Assembly (NCBI GenBank): GCA_017622555.1
Contig: JAGAQV010000001.1
Coordinates: forward strand, 124,001-188,000
Length of the DNA: 64,000 bases
Reading direction: 5' to 3'
Origin: Clostridia bacterium
GTDB lineage: Bacteria > Bacillota > Clostridia > Oscillospirales > Acutalibacteraceae
Below, piece by piece: positions 45,451 to 52,944 of this stretch. The notes under the pieces were generated by a model. That model saw nothing but the letters and a program-made list of their open reading frames with translations, was not told the origin of the DNA and did no database searches. Each line of letters starts with the position of its first letter. Position 1 is the stretch's first letter. Position numbers and translations under genes: made by a program.

Positions 45451-46707
45451 TTAACCAAAGATTGCTATAAGCGCACCGGCAGCAATTGCTGAACCAATAA
45501 CACCTGCAACATTCGGACCCATTGCATGCATAAGCAAGAAGTTTGAGGGGTTTGCCTTTTGACCAACGCTTTGTGAAACACGTGCGGCCATAGGAACAGC
45601 AGAAACACCTGCCGAACCGATAAGAGGATTAATCTTATTCTTGGTAAAGAGGTTCATAAGCTTAGCAAAAAGAACACCGCAAGCGGTAGCAACACCAAAT
45701 GCAACAACACCCAAAACTATAATTTCAAGTGTAGGAAGGCGAAGCATATTGATTTCGGTGCCGCCAATGTTAACCACTTCTCTTGTAGTGTTAAGGAAAG
45801 TGCCTGCAGTTGCAGTTGCACCAACCGAAATGCCAAGGAAAATGGTAACAATGTTCATAAGCTCATTCTGTGCAGTCTTGCAAAGACGTTCAGCAACACC
45901 GCATTCTTTCCAAAGGTTACCAAGCATTAAGCAGCCTACAAGCGGAGTAGCCGAAGGAACTAACAATGCAACGAAAATTGTAACAACAATGGGGAAAAGA
46001 ATTTTTTCGGTTTTAGAAACTTCACGAAGGGGCTTCATAACAATTTCGCGTTCCTTCTTAGTTGTAAGAAGCTTCATAATCGGAGGCTGAATTACAGGAA
46101 CAAGCGCCATATAGCTGTAAGCGGCAACGGCGATAGGTCCTAAAATATGGGGAGCCAATTTTGAAGTAACGAAAATAGCTGTAGGGCCGTCAGCACCACC
46201 AATAATACCAACCGATGCCGACTCAAGACCGTTAAAGCCAAGAAGCTTTGCTCCAATAAAGGTTGCAAAAATACCAACCTGTGCAGCAGCGCCTAAAAGA
46301 AGTGACTTAGGGTTTGAAATAAGGGGACCAAAGTCAGTCATAGCGCCAATGCCTATAAAGATAAGGCAGGGGTAAATACAGGTTTTAACACCAATGTAAA
46401 GGAAGTCCAAAAGACCGCCGTTTGCAAGAATGTAACCGTAGTCGTGATAATGGGCATTACCCTCGGTCATAAATGCATTCCAAAGGTCCTGATTATAAAG
46501 ACCTGCGCCGGGAAGGTTGGTAAGCAGCATACCAAAAGCAATACCAATTAAAAGTAAGGGTTCAAACTGCTTTTTAATTGCAAGGTATAAAAGCACAAGG
46601 GAAACCGCAATCATTACAGCATATTTCCAACCGCCATCAGCAATAAAGCCTGCACCAAGCAAATAAAAGCCTGTTTGTTTTAAAAATTCAATTATTGCGT
46701 CTAACAT
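45451..46707 (-). CDS. oadB: oxaloacetate decarboxylase, beta (Na+ pump) subunit
   Basis: 418 residues, about ten membrane helices, with the Na+-site segments [17 protein letters not shown] and the C-terminal [18 protein letters not shown]. It decarboxylates carboxybiotin and pumps Na+ out of the cell. It lies between oadA and oadC on the same strand. Confidence 0.94.
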   Translation of the reverse strand: MLDAIIEFLKQTGFYLLGAGFIADGGWKYAVMIAVSLVLLYLAIKKQFEPLLLIGIAFGMLLTNLPGAGLYNQDLWNAFMTEGNAHYHDYGYILANGGLLDFLYIGVKTCIYPCLIFIGIGAMTDFGPLISNPKSLLLGAAAQVGIFATFIGAKLLGFNGLESASVGIIGGADGPTAIFVTSKLAPHILGPIAVAAYSYMALVPVIQPPIMKLLTTKKEREIVMKPLREVSKTEKILFPIVVTIFVALLVPSATPLVGCLMLGNLWKECGVAERLCKTAQNELMNIVTIFLGISVGATATAGTFLNTTREVVNIGGTEINMLRLPTLEIIVLGVVAFGVATACGVLFAKLMNLFTKNKINPLIGSAGVSAVPMAARVSQSVGQKANPSNFLLMHAMGPNVAGVIGSAIAAGALIAIFG

Positions 46708-46733
46708 TTTAAAATCTCCTTAAAAGCGAGAGC

Positions 46734-47114
46734 TTAAGCGATTACGCAAAGAACAGCGCCGGTTTCAACAGAAGCGCCTGCATTAACGTTCACAGAAGCA
46801 ACAACGCCGTCGCAGGGGCACATAATTTCGTTTTCCATTTTCATAGCTTCCAAAATCATAAGAACATCGCCCTTCTTAACTGCAGAGCCGTTCTGTACAT
46901 TGATTGAAAGTATTGTGCCGGGCATGGGGCTGTTTACGGTTTCACCACCTGCAGCAGCGGGTGCAGCTACGGGAGCAGGAGCTGCGGCAACGGGTGCGGG
47001 AGCAGCAACAGGGGCAGGGGCTGCAGCGGGAGCAGCCTTAACATCAGCAGAATCAACAACCTCTAAAGTAATTTCGTAAGCGGTACCGTTTACAGTAACA
47101 TTATATTTTCTCAT
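46734..47114 (-). CDS. biotin carrier subunit of oxaloacetate decarboxylase
   Basis: 126 residues: N-terminal domain (about 1-25), an Ala/Pro-rich flexible linker (about 30-60), and a biotinyl domain with the biotin-acceptor Lys in LEAMKMENE. The long Ala-Pro linker lets the biotin arm travel between OadA and OadB. Confidence 0.93.
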   Translation of the reverse strand: MRKYNVTVNGTAYEITLEVVDSADVKAAPAAAPAPVAAPAPVAAAPAPVAAPAAAGGETVNSPMPGTILSINVQNGSAVKKGDVLMILEAMKMENEIMCPCDGVVASVNVNAGASVETGAVLCVIA

Positions 47115-47131
47115 AATTTAACACCTTTTTC

Positions 47132-47452
47132 TTAGATTTTTTTGAAAGATAAAATTCTTATAGCGGAAACATCGGTTCCCAATTCCTCAGCCACAGCGGC
47201 TGAAACTGCAGCAATAATTTGCTGGCGGTTTTCAATAGGTTCAGCAACAGCTGCTTGCACCTTGGGTGCTTCTACAGCAGGCGCAGGCTTTTCTTCCCTC
47301 TTGGCTTTGCCACAAATTAAACCGACAACCTTGCAAAGCAAAACAATACAAATAAGACCGGTAAAAACAGCGGCAATACCGATAAGCACAGTATATGGCA
47401 TTTCCATTCCTGTGCCGACAAAGTCAGCCTTAGCTAAAAAAGTTTCAAACAT
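47132..47452 (-). CDS. oadG: OadG-like gamma subunit
   Basis: 106 residues: one N-terminal membrane helix (about 20-42, VLIGIAAVFTGLICIVLL) and a charged, Pro-rich cytoplasmic tail. OadG assembles the alpha and beta subunits. First gene of the oad operon; GGGAGG precedes its ATG. Confidence 0.85.
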   Translation of the reverse strand: MFETFLAKADFVGTGMEMPYTVLIGIAAVFTGLICIVLLCKVVGLICGKAKREEKPAPAVEAPKVQAAVAEPIENRQQIIAAVSAAVAEELGTDVSAIRILSFKKI

Positions 47453-47545
47453 TAAACAGGCACCTCCCTTAAGCCTTTAAAAATAGTTTTATGTTTTGAA
47501 ATGTTGGTTTTTAATAAAATTCCCAAATTTCGCCTATTTACATAT

Positions 47546-47574
47546 ATTATATATTAAATGTCAACATTTTACAA
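47546..47574 (-). promoter_or_regulatory. SigA promoter of the oad operon
   Basis: TTGTAA (47569-47574) and TATAAT (47546-47551) on the minus strand with a 17-base spacer. A TTGACA lies inside the spacer but has no -10 at proper distance. Confidence 0.65.
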
Positions 47575-47685
47575 TATATTTTTTGCGTTTTTTTACATAA
47601 TATTTCGTATTTTTCAGTAACATTTTTTGAAGCAATAAATATACTGTAAAAGGACAAGCGAAAAAGGTCCGAAGGGAGAAACAAA

Positions 47686-47946
47686 ATGGACAGAAAAATG
47701 TTTGATTTTAACGATTTTCGTAACGGCACCGCAAATAACGGTGACGATAACACAATGCCTCAAATATGCTTTAATACTGATGTTTGCAACCAAACGCCTA
47801 CACAGTCTGCCGATGGCGTTTTAACAATGGCATTTGTTAATATGCAACCGCTTGATTATGTTTATGACGAAGCACAGGCTTTTACAAGCGGCACACTTTT
47901 TCCAAATATAAACAAGCCGTTTTATTATGGGAGAAATTATAAATGA
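47686..47946 (+). CDS. cotJA: CotJA spore-coat protein
   Basis: 86 residues ending in the CotJA pattern LTMAFVNMQPLDYVY ... FPNINKPF. CotJA works with CotJB and CotJC in the spore coat. ATG 47686 has GAAGGGAGA upstream. A clear SigE promoter was not found in the 230-bp gap upstream, only a weak AATATACT. Confidence 0.88.
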   Translation: MDRKMFDFNDFRNGTANNGDDNTMPQICFNTDVCNQTPTQSADGVLTMAFVNMQPLDYVYDEAQAFTSGTLFPNINKPFYYGRNYK

Positions 47947-48203
47947 ACAAAAAGTTTGAACTAAAAAAGAAAATACACGCGCTCGATTTTGCCATTCACG
48001 AGCTTGTGCTGTTTTTAGACACCCACCCCACAAACCAAAAAGCAATGGCTCTTTTAAAGGATTACCGCTTTAAACGGGCGGAGCTTATCAAAGAATATGA
48101 AGCACAGTTTGGCGATTATATCGTAACCCCTGCCGACGTAACAGCAAACGGCTGTTGGCAGTGGCTTGACGGCAAATGGCCTTGGGAATATAAGGAGGTA
48201 TAA
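47943..48203 (+). CDS. cotJB: CotJB spore-coat protein
   Basis: 86 residues with the family's AIHELVLFLDTHPTN motif and C-terminal WQWLDGKWPWE. It overlaps cotJA by 4 bases and lies just before the cotJC fragment, with GGAGG following. Confidence 0.9.
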   Translation: MNKKFELKKKIHALDFAIHELVLFLDTHPTNQKAMALLKDYRFKRAELIKEYEAQFGDYIVTPADVTANGCWQWLDGKWPWEYKEV

Positions 48204-48208
48204 TTTTT

Positions 48209-48307
48209 ATGTGGCAATATGAAAAGAAATTACAGTTTCCCGTAAACATTAAAAACCGCAACCCCAAATATGCGCAAATAATAATAAGCCAATATGGCGG
48301 CGCTTAG
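48209..48307 (+). pseudogene. cotJC: cotJC 5' fragment, interrupted by prophage
   Basis: The start of CotJC is intact: strong AAGGAGG, then 32 residues beginning MWQYEKKLQFPVNIK and ending SQYGGA before a TAG. CotJC is a manganese-catalase-like coat protein of about 190 residues in related bacteria, whose N-terminus matches (QYGG at the same place). The rest is missing and phage sequence follows. The 3' part is expected at the far end of the prophage. Whether excision restores the gene cannot be seen in this window. Confidence 0.85.
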
Positions 48308-48436
48308 TGCGTTTAGATATATTTCTATTATACAATGTAATAATAACACGCATTATGTATAAAAGCAATACTTTTTTGTAAAAATTTGGTAATTTATTGC
48401 CGTTTATCATTATCATACAATATTTTGAGATAATAT

Positions 48437-48476
48437 AAAAACACCGCCCATTCCTTTCGGAACAGGCGGTGTTTTT
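48437..48476. terminator. bidirectional terminator at prophage end, copy 1
   Basis: AAAAACACCGCC with GGCGGTGTTTTT forms a 12-bp outer stem, with an inner TTCC/GGAA. Almost identical to the hairpin at 49765-49804. Confidence 0.85.
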
Positions 48477-48508
48477 ATAAATATTGTTTATCCTGCATAG
48501 CATAAAAA

Positions 48509-48550
48509 CTATGCTATATGATCCTCGCTCAAATGATTCATGTAAAACAT
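48509..48550 (-). CDS. 13-residue peptide ORF with strong start signals
   Basis: The ORF reads MFYMNHLSEDHIA and has AGGAGG 7 bases before the ATG. Its own SigA promoter, a palindrome over the -35 and a terminator downstream give a transcript of about 135 nt. No known family. It could be a leader or small regulatory peptide, or the RNA itself could be the product. Placed at the prophage edge on the minus strand, downstream of the 361-residue gene. Confidence 0.45.
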   Translation of the reverse strand: MFYMNHLSEDHIA

Positions 48551-48580
48551 AATAATACCTCCTATTATTATTCTATGTAT

Positions 48581-48610
48581 ATTATACATTAAAAAACAAC
48601 TAAAAGTCAA
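48581..48610 (-). promoter_or_regulatory. SigA promoter of the 13-residue peptide transcript
   Basis: TTGACT (48605-48610) and TATAAT (48581-48586) on the minus strand with an 18-base spacer, both boxes near consensus. Confidence 0.8.
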
Positions 48611-48625
48611 TAGTGTCACACTATT
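48609..48625. promoter_or_regulatory. perfect palindrome over the -35 box (candidate operator)
   Basis: AATAGTGTCACACTATT is a perfect inverted repeat of 8-base arms around one base. It overlaps the -35 of the peptide promoter and the stop codon of the 361-residue gene, so a bound repressor would block this promoter. Its phage or host regulator is unknown. Confidence 0.65.
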
Positions 48626-49706
48626 TTTTGTTCATTACTATTGATACACCGTCATCTGTAAATATCCAATTATCAAATCCAAAACGCATGACATTGGTTT
48701 TATGACTGTTTTGATATGCAGATGCTGCATCCAAGAAGCCAAAAGCGCTGCCCGTCAATTTATATTGTTCCTCTGGTTCCACAGTATAATTAACAATAAA
48801 TTTTTTACATGGCACTGACGCTCTAAATGTAGTGGTAATATCATCAATTGGACACCGTGTAATATAATTACTTACTATTTTCACCGGATTATTTTGAGAA
48901 ACCATTAACCTGTTTTTAAGATAATATTTAATTTTGAGGTTATACCCGTTTTTATTGTCCAACTTATTTTTATTCGCCACTTTTTCCCATTGAACCTCGC
49001 TATTAGAGGCAAACTCGCCATTATTGTCCCTGACGATTTTAAGAGGCCTACCATTGATTTGTACGTCTTTTAATTCATAATTAAGTAACCCATTAATATT
49101 CTTAATATTAATGGTTGTTAGCGGAAATTTTTTCAAAACTTTTTCTTTTTCGTAAGGCACAATTACTATAGTATGTGTAACGGTTTTTTCAAAATATTCA
49201 TCCTTTACATCTGCAACAACTACATATTCACATTCTGAGTAGTAATACTCTTTTAAATTGTTTTTGACTTTTTCATTCATATAATTATGCATTTCATAAG
49301 CCGTCTCGTTGCCATCAAAAACACGCCTCAACTCTATGTTTTTTAGAAGTGCGGTTTGATTTTCATCTGAAAGGTTTGCATAAACACTTTCTGATGACAA
49401 CATATCATTAACCAGAAACTCAGTAACAATATTATTCTTACTGTTTTTTTCAACTAGTACAGATAATAACAAGTTTGTCCCCAAAATAGACACGATAACA
49501 ATTAATATATCTGCAACAATTTTGCAAATATGTATAAGCATCTTCTCGTTGACAGTAATACCATCATTAGAAACACTATTAATAATATGACTATTCGTGC
49601 CAATTAACACCAAAATAACAACACACAAAAATGCTGTGATACCGGTCATCAACATTGTGCTTTTCTTTACATGATATAACTTTAATTTTTTGGATTTTTT
49701 TGACAT
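48621..49706 (-). CDS. membrane protein of unknown function (moron candidate)
   Basis: 361 residues: two N-terminal membrane helices (about 19-40 and 58-86) then a soluble domain of about 270 residues rich in beta strands (YVVVADVKDEYFEKTVTHTIVIV). No family recognised. It has its own promoter and sits between two near-copies of a terminator, away from the structural genes. That layout, together with its position next to the lysis genes and attachment end, resembles morons that alter the lysogen, for example phage exclusion. The function is inference only. Confidence 0.7.
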   Translation of the reverse strand: MSKKSKKLKLYHVKKSTMLMTGITAFLCVVILVLIGTNSHIINSVSNDGITVNEKMLIHICKIVADILIVIVSILGTNLLLSVLVEKNSKNNIVTEFLVNDMLSSESVYANLSDENQTALLKNIELRRVFDGNETAYEMHNYMNEKVKNNLKEYYYSECEYVVVADVKDEYFEKTVTHTIVIVPYEKEKVLKKFPLTTINIKNINGLLNYELKDVQINGRPLKIVRDNNGEFASNSEVQWEKVANKNKLDNKNGYNLKIKYYLKNRLMVSQNNPVKIVSNYITRCPIDDITTTFRASVPCKKFIVNYTVEPEEQYKLTGSAFGFLDAASAYQNSHKTNVMRFGFDNWIFTDDGVSIVMNKK

Positions 49707-49726
49707 TTGCTCACCCCTATAAGTTT

Positions 49727-49755
49727 ATAATACCGCTTTTTTCGACAAAAGTAAA
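49727..49755 (-). promoter_or_regulatory. promoter of the 361-residue membrane-protein gene
   Basis: TTTACT (49750-49755) and TATTAT (49727-49732) on the minus strand with a 17-base spacer, placed directly after the terminator copy 2. Confidence 0.65.
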
Positions 49756-49764
49756 GCAAAAAAT

Positions 49765-49804
49765 AAAACACCGCCCATTCCTTCGGAACAGGCGGTGTTT
49801 GTTA
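49765..49804. terminator. bidirectional terminator, copy 2
   Basis: AAACACCGCC/GGCGGTGTTT stem with the same inner loop as copy 1 except for one T. It closes the late lysis genes (holin gene ends at 49807). Confidence 0.85.
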
Positions 49805-49806
49805 TT

Positions 49807-50034
49807 TTATTCCTTAATTTCGGGTAAGCCCGCAAGTGAGGTTAATATTGAATAAATAAATGCTACAGCTGATGCAGACAAAACCATTGTCCAGTTGATT
49901 TCACTTATAAGTGCGCCAACTGTCACAAGGGAAGCTGCGGTTTGTGCAAAGGTCTTAACAGCACGAATACCTGCAGCCTTTAACCATTTAATTGCTTTCT
50001 TTTGGCTTTTAAGCCATTCAACAAATTTTTTCAT
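49807..50034 (-). CDS. phage holin (r1t type)
   Basis: 75 residues from ATG 50034 (GGAGTGA 7-8 bases upstream). Two hydrophobic segments (about 25-45 and 50-65) and the r1t-like string WLKAAGIRAVKTFAQTAA and SLAGLPEI. Holins open the membrane at the end of the lytic cycle so the endolysin reaches the wall. The endolysin gene lies directly upstream. Confidence 0.87.
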   Translation of the reverse strand: MKKFVEWLKSQKKAIKWLKAAGIRAVKTFAQTAASLVTVGALISEINWTMVLSASAVAFIYSILTSLAGLPEIKE

Positions 50035-50036
50035 TT

Positions 50037-50792
50037 TTATTTCACTCCTAATAATTTTTTCCAAGTAGCAGGGCCAACAGAGCCGTCCTGCGCAAGTCCG
50101 TTTTTCTTTTGGTAAGCAATTACCGCTTTCTTAGTAGCAGGCCCAAACTTACCGTCAACGTCTACACCTACCATACGCTGAACAAGCTTTGTAAGGTTAG
50201 GGTACTTATGTGTAATGCGTCTTTTGCATACTGCTTTCTTAGATACGCTTACACACTCGCTACCCCACTTGCCATCAGCGCCACATTTAGGGAACTTAAA
50301 ACCGTCGGCAATGGCGGCAAGCTGCCACTGCTTAATTATATTAGGTGTATTGTCAAATTCTTTTGTTCCCTCAAGGTAAGGCGCAGGGTCAACATATTTT
50401 CCATTGACATTAATATCGAAATGGAGATGAGCTCCAGTGGAGTTGCCAGTAGAACCCATATATCCTAAAACTTGTCCCTTTAATACCTCATCTCCCACCT
50501 TTACGGTACGGCTACCATTTTTCATATGTAAATAACGGGTAAGATTTCCGTTGCCGTGGTCTATTTGCACATATTCACCGCCTGAGGACGAATACTTCGA
50601 AATCTTAACCACACCGTCAGCGAAAGCAATTATGTGGTCTGTTGCGCTTTTACCGTTCTTTAGTGCAACAAGGTCAATGCCGTTGTGTTGGCCTGTGGTG
50701 GTTTTACCGTTAACAGTAATTGTGCGCTTACCAAATTTACTTGTTACTTTGTGCTCACCGCACGCAAGCACTGGGTTTTTATATTTTGCCAT
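50037..50792 (-). CDS. phage endolysin: M23 peptidase with peptidoglycan-binding domain
   Basis: 251 residues. The N-terminal LytM/M23 domain (about 12-135) has the zinc ligands in GQHNGIDLVA and TGAHLHFDI. A linker is followed by a C-terminal peptidoglycan-binding domain (DVDGKFGPATKKAVIAYQKKNGL, about 205-250) and a degenerate copy before it (GADGKWGSECVSVSKKAV). It would cut peptide cross-bridges during lysis. It overlaps the preceding start signals of the holin gene. Confidence 0.93.
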   Translation of the reverse strand: MAKYKNPVLACGEHKVTSKFGKRTITVNGKTTTGQHNGIDLVALKNGKSATDHIIAFADGVVKISKYSSSGGEYVQIDHGNGNLTRYLHMKNGSRTVKVGDEVLKGQVLGYMGSTGNSTGAHLHFDINVNGKYVDPAPYLEGTKEFDNTPNIIKQWQLAAIADGFKFPKCGADGKWGSECVSVSKKAVCKRRITHKYPNLTKLVQRMVGVDVDGKFGPATKKAVIAYQKKNGLAQDGSVGPATWKKLLGVK

Positions 50793-50806
50793 TTTAATTT
50801 CCTCCT

Positions 50807-51106
50807 TTAATTTGGTTGATGATATTTTTCTAATGAATCAATACGTTTGTGTGCCGACTTTACCGAAGCTTCAACAAGTGCAAGTTTCTGAAGAATAGAC
50901 ATATCCTGCTCATCTTTCTTCTCAAGCTTATGCTTAATCTCTTCGGTCGTGTTTTTAATATGGTCCAATTCCGAAAGTATAACACCTTCCTGCTCACCGG
51001 CCTGTTTATCGTCCTTCTTTTTATTACGCAGAAGCACAACGAATGAAATTATCAGGCCAAATATACCCACCGCCATACCAGAGATGCCAAATATAACTGA
51101 TGCCAT
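50807..51106 (-). CDS. small membrane/coiled-coil protein of the lysis module
   Basis: 99 residues: N-terminal membrane helix (about 5-26), then a long charged coiled coil (about 40-95). Resembles small lysis-associated proteins such as XhlA or spanin-like accessory factors in layout but is not assignable. Lies just before the endolysin gene and overlaps the 59-residue gene by one base. Confidence 0.6.
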   Translation of the reverse strand: MASVIFGISGMAVGIFGLIISFVVLLRNKKKDDKQAGEQEGVILSELDHIKNTTEEIKHKLEKKDEQDMSILQKLALVEASVKSAHKRIDSLEKYHQPN

Positions 51107-51285
51107 TATATACTCACCTCCTCATTTTTCTTATTAATTGCTTCTTCAATTTCCGCAAGGTCACTTTCAATCAATACACCTTTTGAAAGCCATTCACCCG
51201 AAATGAGCCTAATTTCATATTCGGGCTTATTACCAATCGCCAAAAGTAACCCTTTTTTAATATAAGCTCTCAAATTAAATTCCAT
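51106..51285 (-). CDS. small hypothetical phage protein
   Basis: About 59 residues from ATG 51285 (AGGAGGTG upstream). Soluble, alpha/beta-like, ends EEAINKKNEEVSI. It overlaps no tail-gene stop beyond the one-base contact and is packed between tail-fibre and lysis genes. Similar short ORFs are common between tail fibre and holin genes; no function known. Confidence 0.6.
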   Translation of the reverse strand: MEFNLRAYIKKGLLLAIGNKPEYEIRLISGEWLSKGVLIESDLAEIEEAINKKNEEVSI

Positions 51286-51286
51286 C

Positions 51287-52513
51287 TTAAACACCTCCTG
51301 TCATAGCAACAGCAACGTTAAGGCTGTCTATATATTTGTCAATATCACGACAATATTGACATTCTAATATCACACCCGAAGTATCGGGTATAAGTGTTAT
51401 GGTATTTGGTGTACTGTCAAAAGTTTCGCCAACTTCGACTGGCTCTTTGTAAGGCTCATAATCCGTGGCAACTGTGCCTATTTCCAGTTGTGTATCTTTC
51501 CAATAAAGTGCACCATCTGTATTAATCAATTTTTGATAAGTGAATGATACACTAGTAGCATTCGAAGGCACAATACCAGTAGCAACTGAGCGTTCCTCCC
51601 CATAACCAAATATATATTTAGTTGTGCCATCTACCACGTAGTTAATACGCACACGCTTATCATATTCACCCGCCGATACTTCTCTGGCTAATGTAGCACT
51701 CAGAGATATCGTTACATCTCTTGGGCATATATCCGTTATATCATAAGTTGGCTGTTGTGTATTTTCGTTTAAATTATCTGGCATATTAATTAAGTTTTTA
51801 CCATATCTATAAACCTCAATACCGCTAAAGTCAGTTATATATGGAGTATAAGCAGTTTGGGTTGCGCCTTCTTCTAATTGGAAAGTATCAACGTCAATAT
51901 AAAGCCAAGTTTTGTACGATACGCTGTCGAAGCCAATATGAGTTATGGTACCGCCTCCAGAAGTCGTAAACGTATATTGCCTCCAAGTGTCAACATCATC
52001 ATAGCCACCGCCAACTGAGATAATACTTCTCGTCCCATCAGCATAATAAAATGTTAGCACGCGAGTACCATAGTCGCATGGGTCCATTCGTTTCGTACGT
52101 TTATACCAAAACGATAACGTATACTGAGTTTTTTCTTTAAAATGGATACCGGTGTATTTAGGATCACCCGCATCTACAAACCTTACACAATTACGTTCAT
52201 CTTCTACAAGTTCGCTGTAATTTGAAGTATTTTTAAATACCTCAGTAGCCAAAGCCAAGTTCTTACTTCGTTTGCTCACACTTACCTTATGTGGCACAGC
52301 AGACATATCATCAATGCGGATGACTTCACCGCTAACGGTAGGATAAATATATTTACTTTCCTTGACAAGTGAAAGTTGCCCAACGCTATAAACATCATTT
52401 ATTTTATTTGCAATTTCACCCGACTTTATAACCTCGGTATCACCTGTTTTTTCACGAATAGCGTCACAAGCGGCGACGTAATCAGCCTTGGGCATTACTG
52501 CATAATCAGTCAT
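51287..52513 (-). CDS. tail-fibre protein with carbohydrate-binding-like domains
   Basis: 408 residues. The N-terminus ([18 protein letters not shown] ... [10 protein letters not shown]) is the short module seen at the start of many Firmicute phage tail fibres. Two beta-sandwich regions follow (about 120-220, [10 protein letters not shown]; and about 235-370), resembling carbohydrate-binding modules. Likely part of host recognition. It overlaps the collagen-like gene by 4 bases. Confidence 0.7.
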   Translation of the reverse strand: MTDYAVMPKADYVAACDAIREKTGDTEVIKSGEIANKINDVYSVGQLSLVKESKYIYPTVSGEVIRIDDMSAVPHKVSVSKRSKNLALATEVFKNTSNYSELVEDERNCVRFVDAGDPKYTGIHFKEKTQYTLSFWYKRTKRMDPCDYGTRVLTFYYADGTRSIISVGGGYDDVDTWRQYTFTTSGGGTITHIGFDSVSYKTWLYIDVDTFQLEEGATQTAYTPYITDFSGIEVYRYGKNLINMPDNLNENTQQPTYDITDICPRDVTISLSATLAREVSAGEYDKRVRINYVVDGTTKYIFGYGEERSVATGIVPSNATSVSFTYQKLINTDGALYWKDTQLEIGTVATDYEPYKEPVEVGETFDSTPNTITLIPDTSGVILECQYCRDIDKYIDSLNVAVAMTGGV

Positions 52514-52929
52514 TGTCCCACCTCCGAAACGTCGGTAAAGTTAGCAAGTACACTGGCGGCTATTTCAGCTTTATCGGCTTCAGTAATTACATAAGCATCG
52601 CCCTTATCACCCTTATCACCCTTATCACCCTGTATTCCTTGTGGGCCCGTGTCACCTTTGACCTTCAGACCTTCAAGTTGTTCCGCAGTAAAATCAGAAT
52701 ACACAAACGGGTCGCCCTTTTTGCCTTGGGGACCTCGCCACCAAGAAAGTTCATTCCAAGGCGTAACTCCGTCACCAATTTTTACTTTGTCTGTTTCATT
52801 GCCGTCAGTTACTACACCAAATTCACCCGAAAGCAATATTGGATTTTTCTCATTCCAATTTGTTAAAGTGTCACTTCGAAATTTAAACCGCGCAGCAGCT
52901 AAAATTTTTATAATATCTTTTTCATTCAT
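52510..52929 (-). CDS. tail-fibre adaptor with collagen-like repeats
   Basis: 139 residues. The N-terminal part ([23 protein letters not shown]) is the tail-attachment module seen in many phage fibres. Gly-X-Y repeats follow (GPQGKKGD and [18 protein letters not shown]). The repeats are coded by a 9-base tandem array (separate entry). Probably trimerises as a collagen-like stalk. Confidence 0.8.
   Translation of the reverse strand: MNEKDIIKILAAARFKFRSDTLTNWNEKNPILLSGEFGVVTDGNETDKVKIGDGVTPWNELSWWRGPQGKKGDPFVYSDFTAEQLEGLKVKGDTGPQGIQGDKGDKGDKGDAYVITEADKAEIAASVLANFTDVSEVGQ
52601..52627. repeat. 9-base tandem repeat coding Gly-Asp-Lys
   Basis: CCCTTATCA three times in tandem (plus a partial copy), coding Gly-Asp-Lys on the minus strand. 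Gain or loss of copies would keep the frame. Confidence 0.85.
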
Positions 52930-52944
52930 AATCTAATCCCCTTT

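Noticed and set aside
47575..47685. SigE promoter for cotJA
   Set aside because: Only a weak AATATACT was found and no matching -35, so it is not listed as a feature.
48290..48307. tRNA gene as the attachment site
   Set aside because: The phage boundary falls within cotJC coding sequence; no tRNA was seen in the window.
48308..48437. A gene or integrase at the very end of the prophage
   Set aside because: The 130 bases are AT-rich and hold no ORF of note; no recombinase could be found anywhere in the window.
48509..48550. Arbitrium-type (AimP) signal peptide
   Set aside because: AimP precursors are longer, with a signal sequence; no AimR-like TPR protein is nearby.
52601..52627. CRISPR array
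   Set aside because: Repeats are 9 bases with no spacers, and encode Gly-Asp-Lys in frame. No CRISPR was seen in the window.
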